32,694 bases of DNA. It comes from Flavobacterium sp. 9AF. GTDB lineage: Bacteria > Bacteroidota > Bacteroidia > Flavobacteriales > Flavobacteriaceae. A program made the position numbers and the translations under genes. The notes under the pieces are model-generated. The model was not told the DNA's origin. It saw only the letters and a program-made list of their open reading frames with translations, and did not search any database. The stretch lies in NCBI RefSeq assembly GCF_902506265.1, contig NZ_LR733586.1:1-32694 (forward strand), in the 5' to 3' direction. Every line of letters begins with the position of its first letter. Positions within the stretch are counted from its first letter, which is position 1. This document shows, in pieces, positions 7,527-15,516 of the stretch.

Positions 7527-9269
7527 ATGGAAAGAGAATCATTACTCAACTATATTTATAGGTTTTTTGATATCATTGTATTATTATTTATAGTATTTGA
7601 TTTTGGATACGATTTTGCAGAAAACTTTAATAGTCCTCATGTAATAGGTTTATTAATTCTAACTTTTTTACTACTCCTTTTTAATACTTTTAAATTTTTT
7701 ATCTATAAGTATAAGAGCAATAAAAAAGTAGCATTTGTAAACATGATTATCATTTCTTTGCTACTAGTCTCTTCTTTAATTATCGCATTTTTAAATACTG
7801 ATTTTAGTTATCATTATATATTACAAAAAATAAAACCTGTTTTAGAAGGTGGTTTAATTGTGTACTTTCTACTTCGTCTACTGGTTTTAGTAAGGCATAT
7901 TTATGATATCTATTTCAATCCCGCAATTGTTTTTGTTGGGAGTTTTTTAATTTTAGCTTTATCTGGCGGTTTTCTCTTAATGCTTCCTAGTGCAACCACA
8001 AACGGCATCAGTTTTACTAATGCATTATTTACAGCTACTAGTGCAGTATGTGTAACAGGGTTAGCTGTAGTAGATACTGGAGCTGATTTTACAACTGTTG
8101 GTCAGTCTATTATTCTAGTTCTTATCCAATTAGGAGGAATAGGAATACTTACTTTTACTTCATTCTTTGCGTTCTTTTTTAGAGGTAGTTCTTCTTTTAA
8201 AGAAGGATTGAATACTAAAGATTTTATAGCTCAAGAAGGTCTTCGGGATGTTTTTAGAGCGGCATTAAATGTGGTTATTTTTACTGTAGGAGTTGAAATT
8301 GTAGGTGCAATATTTATCTACTTTTCTATTGCAAATAATTATGCTATAACAAACAAATTCTTTTTCTCCATTTTTCATTCAATATCTGCTTTCTGCAACG
8401 CTGGATTTTCAATTTTTTCTGCAGGATTATATGATGAAAGTATTCGATTTCACTACTTTTTTCAGTGGATCGTTATGATTCTCATTGTTTTTGGAGGATT
8501 AGGTCATAACATTGTTTTTAATTTTTATAAATATATTAAAACACATGTTTTAGAATTTTTTGATAATAAATTAATTCATAAACAAGTTCCAGTGATTACA
8601 GTAAATACTAAAATTGTAATCTATACAACAATAATACTTCTATTTGGTGGATGGATCTTTTTATTCATTTCAGAATATGATTATACACTAGTAGAACATC
8701 CTACATTTTTTGGTAAAATTACTAATGCTGCATTTAGCTCAGTAACACCCAGAACAGCAGGATTTAATGTAATTGATTATTCAAAAATGAGTGTTCCCTC
8801 TTTGCTTTTTGTAATATTTTTAATGTGGATTGGTGGCTCACCTGCTTCTACAGCTGGTGGTGTAAAAACGAGTACTTTTGCATTGGCAACATTAAATATA
8901 TTCAGTATTGCCAAAGGAAAAAGCAGAATACAAATTTTTGGAAGAAGAATCAGTAGTGAATCCACATCAAGAGCATTTGCTATTTTGTGTATTTCTCTTA
9001 TTGTTATAGGAATAGCTATTATGGCATTATTAATTTTTGAACCAAAAGACACACCTGTTTTAACAGTGGTTTTTGAGTGTTTTTCTGCTTACAGTACTGT
9101 TGGATTAAGCTTAAATTTTACTCCTACGCTATCAGAACCTAGCAAGTATGTTATTATAGCTGTAATGTTTATTGGAAGAATAGGGATGCTTAACTTGATG
9201 GTTGGTTTGCTAAGACAAATGAATCACCAGTTTTATGAACTCCCAAAAGAAAATATTTTGATTAACTAA
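7527..9269 (+). CDS. trkH: TrkH/KtrB-family potassium channel subunit
   Basis: A 580-residue integral membrane protein of the SKT potassium-transporter superfamily. Four pore-loop repeats are visible, each with the selectivity-filter glycine: TSAVCVTGLAVVDTG (G178), SISAFCNAGFSIF (G293), SSVTPRTAGFNVID (G412) and ECFSAYSTVGLSLN (G526). About 125 residues before the first repeat hold extra transmembrane helices. This extension is absent from KtrB, so the protein is longer than a minimal subunit. Glycine in all four filters predicts good K+ selectivity. The regulator gene follows after 11 bp. Its place between hemC and hemD, 17 bp after hemC, is unusual and implies co-transcription with heme genes. 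Confidence 0.93.
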   Translation: MERESLLNYIYRFFDIIVLLFIVFDFGYDFAENFNSPHVIGLLILTFLLLLFNTFKFFIYKYKSNKKVAFVNMIIISLLLVSSLIIAFLNTDFSYHYILQKIKPVLEGGLIVYFLLRLLVLVRHIYDIYFNPAIVFVGSFLILALSGGFLLMLPSATTNGISFTNALFTATSAVCVTGLAVVDTGADFTTVGQSIILVLIQLGGIGILTFTSFFAFFFRGSSSFKEGLNTKDFIAQEGLRDVFRAALNVVIFTVGVEIVGAIFIYFSIANNYAITNKFFFSIFHSISAFCNAGFSIFSAGLYDESIRFHYFFQWIVMILIVFGGLGHNIVFNFYKYIKTHVLEFFDNKLIHKQVPVITVNTKIVIYTTIILLFGGWIFLFISEYDYTLVEHPTFFGKITNAAFSSVTPRTAGFNVIDYSKMSVPSLLFVIFLMWIGGSPASTAGGVKTSTFALATLNIFSIAKGKSRIQIFGRRISSESTSRAFAILCISLIVIGIAIMALLIFEPKDTPVLTVVFECFSAYSTVGLSLNFTPTLSEPSKYVIIAVMFIGRIGMLNLMVGLLRQMNHQFYELPKENILIN

Positions 9270-9280
9270 AAAAGTTTCAA

Positions 9281-9997
9281 ATGAAAATAATTGTTTTTGG
9301 ACTTGGAAATTTTGGAATGTCCCTGTCGTTAAGTTTAACTGAAACAGGAAATGAAGTTATTGGTATTGATAAACAAATGGATAAAGTAAATCTTGTAAAA
9401 GATAAAATTTCTCATGCCATTTGTATGGACTCAACTAATGAATTAGCTTATGAAGCAGTTCCCTTAAAAGATGCTGATAAAGTAGTAGTTGCCATAGGAG
9501 AAAATGAAGGTGCTGCAATTATTACTACTGCTATTATTAAAAAATTGAGTGATGTAAAAATTATAAGTAGAGCATTATCTCCTATACATGATACTGTTTT
9601 GGAGGCTATGGGTATTTATAGTATTATTCATCCTGAACAAGATTCTGCTGATCGTTTAACAAAACAGATTAATTTTAAATCAACTTTAGAAAATTATCAA
9701 TTGGATAATAATTTTACGATTTCTGAAGTAAAAGCAAAAAAAGAGTTCTATGGAAGAACACTTGGAGAGTTAGATTCGGTAGATAAATATAGTTTAACTT
9801 TGGTTACCATTATTCGTAAAAAAGAAAAAAGAAATCTTATTGGTAAAAAAACAATTGTAAAAGAATCTATAGGGAGACCTCATCCAGATACTATAGTTTT
9901 AGAAGATGATATCCTTGTGGTTTACGGAAATAATAAAGATATCGAAAATTACTGTATGGGTCAAGAAGAATATGATTTGAGAAATAAAAAAATTTAA
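9281..9997 (+). CDS. trkA: TrkA/KtrA-type RCK regulator of K+ uptake
   Basis: A 238-residue cytoplasmic protein with a single RCK unit. The N-terminal Rossmann domain starts IVFGLGNFGMSLSLSL (dinucleotide motif G7, G9, G12), and the acidic residue ending strand 2 is in VIGIDKQ. A TrkA-C domain occupies roughly residues 145-230. It is half the length of E. coli TrkA, which has two RCK units, and so resembles KtrA, which assembles as an octameric ring gating its membrane partner. It directly follows the TrkH-like gene and abuts hemD with no gap (TAAATG at 9995), a sign of one transcript and coupled translation. Confidence 0.92.
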   Translation: MKIIVFGLGNFGMSLSLSLTETGNEVIGIDKQMDKVNLVKDKISHAICMDSTNELAYEAVPLKDADKVVVAIGENEGAAIITTAIIKKLSDVKIISRALSPIHDTVLEAMGIYSIIHPEQDSADRLTKQINFKSTLENYQLDNNFTISEVKAKKEFYGRTLGELDSVDKYSLTLVTIIRKKEKRNLIGKKTIVKESIGRPHPDTIVLEDDILVVYGNNKDIENYCMGQEEYDLRNKKI

Positions 9998-10666
9998 ATG
10001 ATTGTTTTAAGTACTAAAAAACTTACTGAACAACAAATTAATTTATTTGATAAAGAAAAGTTTTCTCTTATTCATACTAATTTTATAAAAATAAAAAGAA
10101 TTAATTTTATAGTTAATAATATTAATGAATACCTTATTTTTACTAGTAAAAACGCAGTAAAGAGTGTCTTGAAAAACATTAATATTAAGCTGATTAAAGA
10201 AAAAGATTGTTTTTGTGTGGGAGAAAAAACAAAAAAATTTCTAGAAAAGAAAGGCTTCAATGTAATAATACATCAAAAAGATGCCAATACATTAGCTGAA
10301 GTCATTTGTAAAGAGTATTTCCAAAAGTCATTTACTTTTTTTTCTGGATCCTTACGCAAGGATATTCTTCCAAGGAAATTAGAGGATAATAAAATTCAGT
10401 TAGATGAAATTTCAGTTTATCAAACTTTTTTTAAATCTAAAATTATTAATTCTAAAACAAATGCTATTTTGTTTTTTAGCCCTTCTGCAGTGCAAAGTTA
10501 TTTACAAAAAAATAGCATAACTAATCAAGTTTGTTTTTGTATTGGTCATACTACTGCTCAAGCATTAGAAACCGATTCATCCTTAAAAGAAAAAAATAAA
10601 ATTATAGTTGCTTCGGAACCCACAGTTGAAAACGTAATAGAAGAAGTAATAAAATATTATACCTAA
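9998..10666 (+). CDS. hemD: Uroporphyrinogen-III synthase HemD
   Basis: A 222-residue protein that cyclises hydroxymethylbilane and inverts ring D. HemD is poorly conserved in general. The recognisable pieces are LIFTSKNAVKSVL (near 47-59), CFCVGEKTKKFLEKKGFNV, FFSGSLRKDILPRKL with DEISVYQT (near 113-142), AILFFSPSAVQSYL and CFCIGHTTAQALE. They occur in the family's two-lobed order. Pathway context, between hemC and hemE though split off from hemC by trkHA, supports the call. It starts at the ATG right after the trkA stop. Confidence 0.92.
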   Translation: MIVLSTKKLTEQQINLFDKEKFSLIHTNFIKIKRINFIVNNINEYLIFTSKNAVKSVLKNINIKLIKEKDCFCVGEKTKKFLEKKGFNVIIHQKDANTLAEVICKEYFQKSFTFFSGSLRKDILPRKLEDNKIQLDEISVYQTFFKSKIINSKTNAILFFSPSAVQSYLQKNSITNQVCFCIGHTTAQALETDSSLKEKNKIIVASEPTVENVIEEVIKYYT

Positions 10667-10668
10667 TT

Positions 10669-10694
10669 GGTACATTCTTAAAAAGAATATTACC
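10669..10694 (+). repeat. Imperfect hairpin in the hemD-hemE gap
   Basis: GGTA (10669-10672) pairs with TACC (10691-10694), and ATTCTT (10674-10679) pairs with AAGAAT (10683-10688), leaving a small bulge and an AAA loop. It lies just after the hemD stop with no U tract. It is therefore more likely an RNA-stability or processing element than a terminator, if it matters at all. Confidence 0.3.
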
Positions 10695-10713
10695 TATTTA
10701 AATCAAAAATTAA

Positions 10714-11739
10714 ATGTTAAAAAACGATTTATTTTTAAAAGCACTCAATAACGAATCAGTTGAAAGACCGCCTGTTTGGATGATGCGTCAAGCTGGGCGT
10801 TACTTGCCAGAGTTTATGGCAATAAAGGAAAAATATGATTTCTTTACAAGATGTAAAACTCCAGAATTAGCCTCTGAGATTACTGTACAGCCTATACGCA
10901 TTGTAAAACCTGACGCTGCTATTCTATTTTCAGACATTCTTGTGGTTCCTCAAGCAATGGGAATCGATGTAGAACTACAAGACAATATAGGACCTGTTTT
11001 ACCTAATCCCATTCGTACAGCAAAAGATGTTGAACGCGTTTTCGTTCCCAATATTAACGAAACATTAGGATATGTCATGGACGCTATAGATATGACTAAA
11101 GAAAAATTGGAAAATGAAGTGCCTCTTATTGGCTTTGCAGGTTCTCCTTGGACCATTTTCTGTTATGCAGTAGAAGGGAAAGGTTCTAAAAGTTTTGATA
11201 AAGCGAAAGGATTTTGTTTCTCTAATCCAGTTGCAGCACACCAACTTCTTCAAAAAATTACTGATACCACTATCTTATATTTAAAAGAGAAAGTTAAACA
11301 TGGTGTAAATGCAGTGCAAATATTTGATTCTTGGGGTGGAATGCTCTCACCAACAGATTACACCGAATTCTCATGGCAATACATTAATCAAATTGTAGAG
11401 GCCTTAGCCGAGGAGACAAAAGTAATTGTGTTTGGAAAAGGTTGCTGGTTTGCGCTTAATGATATGTCAAAATCTAAAGCAGCAGCTATTGGTGTGGATT
11501 GGACTTGCTCCCCAAAAAATGCGCGTTATCTTACAGGTGGTAAAAAGACACTTCAAGGTAATTTTGATCCTGCACGATTGTTATCTCCAATTCCTGTAAT
11601 CAAAAAAATGGTTCATGAAATGATTGATGAATTTGGTAAAGATAATTATATTGTAAATTTAGGACATGGTATTTTACCTAATATTCCTGTAGATCATGCA
11701 AAAGCATTTGTAGAAGCAGTGAAAGAATATAATAAATAA
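10714..11739 (+). CDS. hemE: Uroporphyrinogen decarboxylase HemE
   Basis: A 341-residue cytoplasmic enzyme that removes four acetate carboxyls from uroporphyrinogen III to give coproporphyrinogen III. The N-terminal signature [17 protein letters not shown] (18-34) is intact, including the substrate-binding arginines. [15 protein letters not shown] carries the key aspartate, and [17 protein letters not shown] and [13 protein letters not shown] follow in order. NFDPARL and [16 protein letters not shown] close the barrel. Length is standard. The 47-bp gap to hemD is the largest within the hemA-hemB run and contains a small hairpin. Confidence 0.97.
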   Translation: MLKNDLFLKALNNESVERPPVWMMRQAGRYLPEFMAIKEKYDFFTRCKTPELASEITVQPIRIVKPDAAILFSDILVVPQAMGIDVELQDNIGPVLPNPIRTAKDVERVFVPNINETLGYVMDAIDMTKEKLENEVPLIGFAGSPWTIFCYAVEGKGSKSFDKAKGFCFSNPVAAHQLLQKITDTTILYLKEKVKHGVNAVQIFDSWGGMLSPTDYTEFSWQYINQIVEALAEETKVIVFGKGCWFALNDMSKSKAAAIGVDWTCSPKNARYLTGGKKTLQGNFDPARLLSPIPVIKKMVHEMIDEFGKDNYIVNLGHGILPNIPVDHAKAFVEAVKEYNK

Positions 11740-11758
11740 GAAAAACTATTTTACTAAT

Positions 11759-11828
11759 AAAAAGAGTATGAATTATGAATCTGATTTTCAAAATAAAAAA
11801 GATTTTCATACTCTTTTTGTTTTTCCAA
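11759..11828 (+). repeat. Inverted repeat spanning the start of the DUF3575 gene
   Basis: Two perfect 14-nt complementary arms, AAAAAGAGTATGAA at 11759-11772 and TTCATACTCTTTTT at 11815-11828, flank a 42-nt loop. The right arm ends in a T-rich run (CTCTTTTTGTTTTT). The left arm ends two bases before the ATG at 11775 and the right arm lies inside the signal-peptide codons. In RNA it would either act as a leaky terminator after hemE or place the start codon in the loop. Confidence 0.5.
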
Positions 11829-12344
11829 TTTGCCATTTTAACAGTCAAAAGTCAAAATATTAAAGGAAATGTAGCTTCTGCTTTATTAGGAATTCCAAAT
11901 TTTGGTTACGAAATTCCTTTAGGAAAAAAAACTTCCTTTCAAGTTGATTTAACGGCTTCTTTTTGGGAGTCAGTCCAGCATGCACCACAAAAATTTATTA
12001 TGCTTTTTCCTGAATTTAGATACTATTCTAAAATAGTTAATAAAGGATTTTTTTTGGGTACACATATAGGTGTAAGTAATTATACTATGCAAAAATACAA
12101 TTATTGGTCAACCGATTATTACCAGAAAGGTTTCAATGTAATGTATGGTGTTACAACTGGATATAGCTTTGAAATTAATCAAAAATGGAATTTAGAATTG
12201 TTTTTAGGAGGAGGGTCAAGTCAAGCATATTACAAAGGTTATAAAATAAGTAATCAAGAAAGATATGATGCTGCCAAAAAATATAACAAAAGTGGTGAGT
12301 GGATTGTATATCGAGGTGGATTAATGCTCGTGTACAAACTATAA
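11775..12344 (+). CDS. DUF3575-like outer-membrane beta-barrel protein
   Basis: A 189-residue secreted protein with an N-terminal signal peptide (IFILFLFFQFAILTVKSQ, cleavage near residue 27). The remainder alternates short amphipathic strands: NFGYEIPLGKKTSFQVDL, FPEFRYYSK, GFFLGTHIGVSNY, GYSFEINQKWNLELFLGGG, ending YRGGLMLVYKL. This is the usual DUF3575 layout in Bacteroidota, small outer-membrane barrels of unclear function. The terminal aromatic-rich strand supports outer-membrane insertion. It sits between hemE and hemF with gaps of about 30 bp, so it is probably co-transcribed with heme genes. A role in heme or iron handling is only a guess. Confidence 0.72.
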   Translation: MNLIFKIKKIFILFLFFQFAILTVKSQNIKGNVASALLGIPNFGYEIPLGKKTSFQVDLTASFWESVQHAPQKFIMLFPEFRYYSKIVNKGFFLGTHIGVSNYTMQKYNYWSTDYYQKGFNVMYGVTTGYSFEINQKWNLELFLGGGSSQAYYKGYKISNQERYDAAKKYNKSGEWIVYRGGLMLVYKL

Positions 12345-12374
12345 TTATAAAAAGCATATAATTTAGATTATAAA

Positions 12375-13277
12375 ATGAAAAATAAATTTTACGCATACAT
12401 TCAAAATCTACAAGATCAAATTTGTAAAGGATTAGAAGAAATTGATGAAAAAGCTTTTTTTAAAGAAGATTTATGGACACGTCCAGAAGGTGGTGGTGGA
12501 AGAACGCGTGTAATTGAAAATGGAAACGTTTTTGAAAAAGGTGGTGTTAATATTTCAGCAGTTCATGGTAAATTACCAGATACCATGCAAAAGCTATTCA
12601 ATGTTGGTGAAGCTGATTTTTTTGCTTGTGGATTAAGTTTAGTCATTCATCCTAAAAGCCCAATGGTACCAACAGTTCATGCAAATTGGAGATATTTTGA
12701 AATGTATGATGAAAAAGGAAATGTAATGAATCGTTGGTTTGGAGGCGGACAAGATTTGACTCCCTACTATTTGTTTGAAGAAGATGCTAAACATTTTCAT
12801 CAAACATGTAAAACAGCATGCGATAAACACGATACTTCATTTTATTCAAAATTTAAAAAACAATGTGATAGTTATTTCTGGAATGCACATCGTAATGAAG
12901 CACGTGGAATAGGTGGTTTATTTTTTGATTATTGTAAGGAAACAGACTCTTTTTCAATGGAAAATTGGTATAATTTTGTAACCGAAGTTGGAAATAGTTT
13001 TTTAAATGCCTATATACCCATTGTTGAAAAACGTAAAAATTTAAGTTATAATTCAGAACAAAAAAATTGGCAAGAAATTCGTCGAGGAAGATATGTAGAA
13101 TTTAATCTCGTTCACGATAAAGGAACATTATTTGGATTAAAAACAAATGGAAGAATTGAAAGTATCTTAATGAGTTTACCTCCACATGTACAATGGGTAT
13201 ATAATTATCTTCCTGAAAAAGACAGCGAAGAAGAAAAATTAATTAGTATTTTAGAAAAACCTATTGATTGGGTGTAA
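12375..13277 (+). CDS. hemF: Oxygen-dependent coproporphyrinogen-III oxidase HemF
   Basis: A 300-residue cytoplasmic enzyme that uses O2 to decarboxylate coproporphyrinogen III to protoporphyrinogen IX. Clear signatures are WTRPEGGGGRTRVIENGNVFEKGGVN (near 34-59), PTVHANWRYFEMY, WFGGGQDLTPYYLFEED and EARGIGGLFFDY (near 176-187), with RRGRYVEFNLVHDKGTLFGL near the C-terminus. All are in family order at standard length. Its presence implies aerobic heme synthesis. No oxygen-independent hemN is in the window. The product would feed HemJ. Confidence 0.97.
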   Translation: MKNKFYAYIQNLQDQICKGLEEIDEKAFFKEDLWTRPEGGGGRTRVIENGNVFEKGGVNISAVHGKLPDTMQKLFNVGEADFFACGLSLVIHPKSPMVPTVHANWRYFEMYDEKGNVMNRWFGGGQDLTPYYLFEEDAKHFHQTCKTACDKHDTSFYSKFKKQCDSYFWNAHRNEARGIGGLFFDYCKETDSFSMENWYNFVTEVGNSFLNAYIPIVEKRKNLSYNSEQKNWQEIRRGRYVEFNLVHDKGTLFGLKTNGRIESILMSLPPHVQWVYNYLPEKDSEEEKLISILEKPIDWV

Positions 13278-13288
13278 ACTTATTATAA

Positions 13289-14317
13289 TTGAAACCATTT
13301 TGTGCATACATATTATTATTTATCCAGTTTCTTTATGCCCAAGATGAAGGTGAATTATTACATGCTAAAATGCATAAATATGATCCTAATTATAGGATAA
13401 ATTATTTTGATAAAATGATTTTCAAAATAGATATAAACAGTGATGTGGATAACTATACCATTCCTAATTTAAGTAAACCATTTGGCAATGAAAGTCGGTT
13501 TGTGCCCAATCAAAAAACAAAACTAAGATTCTCTTTTGATTATAAGTTTTTAGGATTATTTGTTTCTTATTCTCCCAATTTTTATGCAAAAGATGAGTCT
13601 ATATATGGTGAAACAAAAACTCTCGATTTGAGTTTTAAATATTTTTACACGGATAGATTAAGACAAGAAGTAGATTTTAAAATCACAAAAGGTTTTTATG
13701 TTGAAAGTCCATTACAATTAGAACCTTTAGATATTTATCCTCAATTAGAAATAAGAACAATAGGTGGTAAGACCTTTTATATTTTAAACAATAATTTTTC
13801 TTACCGCGCTTTTGAAAACATGACCGAAAGACAAGTTAAAAATGCAGGAAGTTTTATACCATCCGTTGGCTATTACTTTAATAGATTAAAATCGAAAAGA
13901 ATAGATGAAACTGAAAAATCTTTAATTAAAGTATACTCTTTTGACGCTATTTTCCAATATGGTTATATGCATAATTTTATTTTGAGTAGAAAATGGTTTG
14001 CAACTTTAGGTGCACATCCAGGAATTGGTTTAAATCGCTCTAAGAGTTATCTTTATGAAAAAAATATAGATCATGAAACAATTCTAAAATCGACTAACAT
14101 GAATTTTAATTTGGATTTAAATCTTTCCTTAGGTTATAATAATAAAAACCTTTTTGGAGGAATTAAAAGTAATTTTAGAGACTATCAATACGACAATTCT
14201 AAAACCGCTGAATTAATTAATTCTAAATTGTATATCGACTTTTTCATTGGTTATCGATTTAAAGAAAATAAAAAAATAAAAAAAGTATTCGAATTATTAG
14301 AAAAGAAAATATTTTAA
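13289..14317 (+). CDS. DUF4421-like outer-membrane protein
   Basis: A 342-residue protein with a signal peptide (FCAYILLFIQFLYAQ, cleavage near residue 18), followed by beta-strand-rich sequence. The stretch PQLEIRTIGGKTFYILNN then FSYRAFENMTERQVKNAGSFIPSVGYYF, and late GYNNKNLFGGIKSNFRDY, resemble the DUF4421 family of Bacteroidota, predicted outer-membrane barrels of unknown function. The best start is TTG at 13289. It gives a complete signal peptide, and no ATG occurs before the hydrophobic stretch. It lies 11 bp after hemF and 12 bp before hemB, so it is part of the same transcription unit. Confidence 0.75.
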   Translation: MKPFCAYILLFIQFLYAQDEGELLHAKMHKYDPNYRINYFDKMIFKIDINSDVDNYTIPNLSKPFGNESRFVPNQKTKLRFSFDYKFLGLFVSYSPNFYAKDESIYGETKTLDLSFKYFYTDRLRQEVDFKITKGFYVESPLQLEPLDIYPQLEIRTIGGKTFYILNNNFSYRAFENMTERQVKNAGSFIPSVGYYFNRLKSKRIDETEKSLIKVYSFDAIFQYGYMHNFILSRKWFATLGAHPGIGLNRSKSYLYEKNIDHETILKSTNMNFNLDLNLSLGYNNKNLFGGIKSNFRDYQYDNSKTAELINSKLYIDFFIGYRFKENKKIKKVFELLEKKIF

Positions 14318-14329
14318 AAAGTTATAATT

Positions 14330-15319
14330 ATGTTCCCATTACGAAGAAATAGAAGATTAAGAACAAACGAAAGCATCCGTTCTCTTGTTCGTGAAACCAT
14401 ATTAACTCCAAATGATTTTATTGTTCCCCTTTTTGTTGTAGAAGGAAAAGGAATAAAAAATGAAATCCCATCAATGCCTAATTATTACAGATACAGTTTA
14501 GACCTTCTAGAAAAAGAAGTAAAAGAACTATGGGCAATGGGTTTAAAATCGGTTTTAGTTTTTGTAAAAGTCCCAGATAATTTAAAAGATAATAAAGGAA
14601 CGGAAGCCCTAAATCCAGATGGATTAATGCAAAGAGCTGTTAAAATGATTAAAAATGCTGTACCAGAAATGGTAGTAATGACAGATGTAGCTTTGGATCC
14701 TTATTCTATTTATGGACACGATGGTATTATAGAAAATGGACAAATAGTCAATGATATTACATCCCATTTTTTAGCAGAAATGGCTCTGTCTCATGCAAAG
14801 GCTGGTGCAGATTTTGTGGCTCCAAGCGACATGATGGACGGTCGCATATTAGATATTCGCGAATTACTGGAAGAAGAAAATTTCATTAATACAGGTATCA
14901 TGAGTTATAGTGCAAAATACGCTTCTGCTCATTATGGCCCTTTTAGAGATGCATTAGATTCTGCTCCAGTAGATTTAATGAATATTCCAAAAGACAAAAA
15001 AACATATCAAATGGATTTCCATAATAGAGAAGAAGCTATTCGAGAAACTCGAATGGATATTGAAGAAGGTGCAGATATTGTAATGGTAAAACCAGGTATT
15101 GCTTATTTAGATATTGTTAGAGAAATTAAAAACATGTCTGAAGTACCTGTAGCTGTATACCAAGTTTCAGGTGAATACGCAATGATTAAAGCGGCAGCTG
15201 AAAAAGGCTGGCTCGATCATGATGCTATTATGTTAGAACAAACAACTGCAATTAAAAGAGCAGGTGCCGATATCATCGCAAGTTATTTTGCCAAAGATAT
15301 TGTTCGTTTATTAAAATAA
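14330..15319 (+). CDS. hemB: Delta-aminolevulinic acid dehydratase (porphobilinogen synthase) HemB
   Basis: A 329-residue enzyme that condenses two 5-aminolevulinates to porphobilinogen. The two Schiff-base lysines are K196 in SYSAKYASAHYGPFRDA and K254 in DIVMVKPGIAYLD. The active-site metal segment reads DVALDPYSIYGHDG (119-132). The three cysteines of zinc-type enzymes are replaced by Ala121, Asp123 and Asp131, so this belongs to the non-zinc, Mg-responsive class. Length and order are standard. It is the last gene of the hem run, about 200 bp before dprA. Confidence 0.97.
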   Translation: MFPLRRNRRLRTNESIRSLVRETILTPNDFIVPLFVVEGKGIKNEIPSMPNYYRYSLDLLEKEVKELWAMGLKSVLVFVKVPDNLKDNKGTEALNPDGLMQRAVKMIKNAVPEMVVMTDVALDPYSIYGHDGIIENGQIVNDITSHFLAEMALSHAKAGADFVAPSDMMDGRILDIRELLEEENFINTGIMSYSAKYASAHYGPFRDALDSAPVDLMNIPKDKKTYQMDFHNREEAIRETRMDIEEGADIVMVKPGIAYLDIVREIKNMSEVPVAVYQVSGEYAMIKAAAEKGWLDHDAIMLEQTTAIKRAGADIIASYFAKDIVRLLK

Positions 15320-15324
15320 GTATT

Positions 15325-15435
15325 TGGAGCGAATGGTTTGGTTATTTTTGCAATCATAATTCCTGCTGTTCGCTTCAATTTGTCATTTCTTCGTTCCTCC
15401 CAATGACAAGATTTCCACTTCCATCAGGGCTAATG
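15325..15435 (-). repeat. Dispersed intergenic element, copy A
   Basis: Read on the minus strand: a left block TTAGCCCTGATGGAAGTGG continuing into AAATC (15433-15410), a hairpin centre, then a right block GAAGCGAACAGCAGGAA (15376-15360). The centre has 8-bp arms TTGTCATT (15380-15387) and AATGACAA (15402-15409), with a GGAACGA-type loop. The same two blocks, in the opposite orientation and with a different centre, occur at 21185-21290. It fills most of the 197-bp gap between hemB and dprA. I recall similar blocks between genes in other Flavobacteriaceae, but this is memory, not a search. Confidence 0.7.
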
Positions 15436-15452
15436 AGTTAGCTTTTTACTTT

Positions 15453-15483
15453 TTTGATAATTCCAAAATTAAACCTACTTTTG
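15453..15483 (+). promoter_or_regulatory. dprA promoter (Bacteroidota -33/-7)
   Basis: TTTG at 15453-15456, a 19-nt spacer, then TACTTTTG at 15476-15483. This is the best consensus promoter in the window. Transcription would start near 15490, about 27 bp before the dprA ATG. It lies outside the dispersed element. Confidence 0.75.
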
Positions 15484-15516
15484 TGTATTATATAAGCCAT
15501 TTATTTATTACACGCC

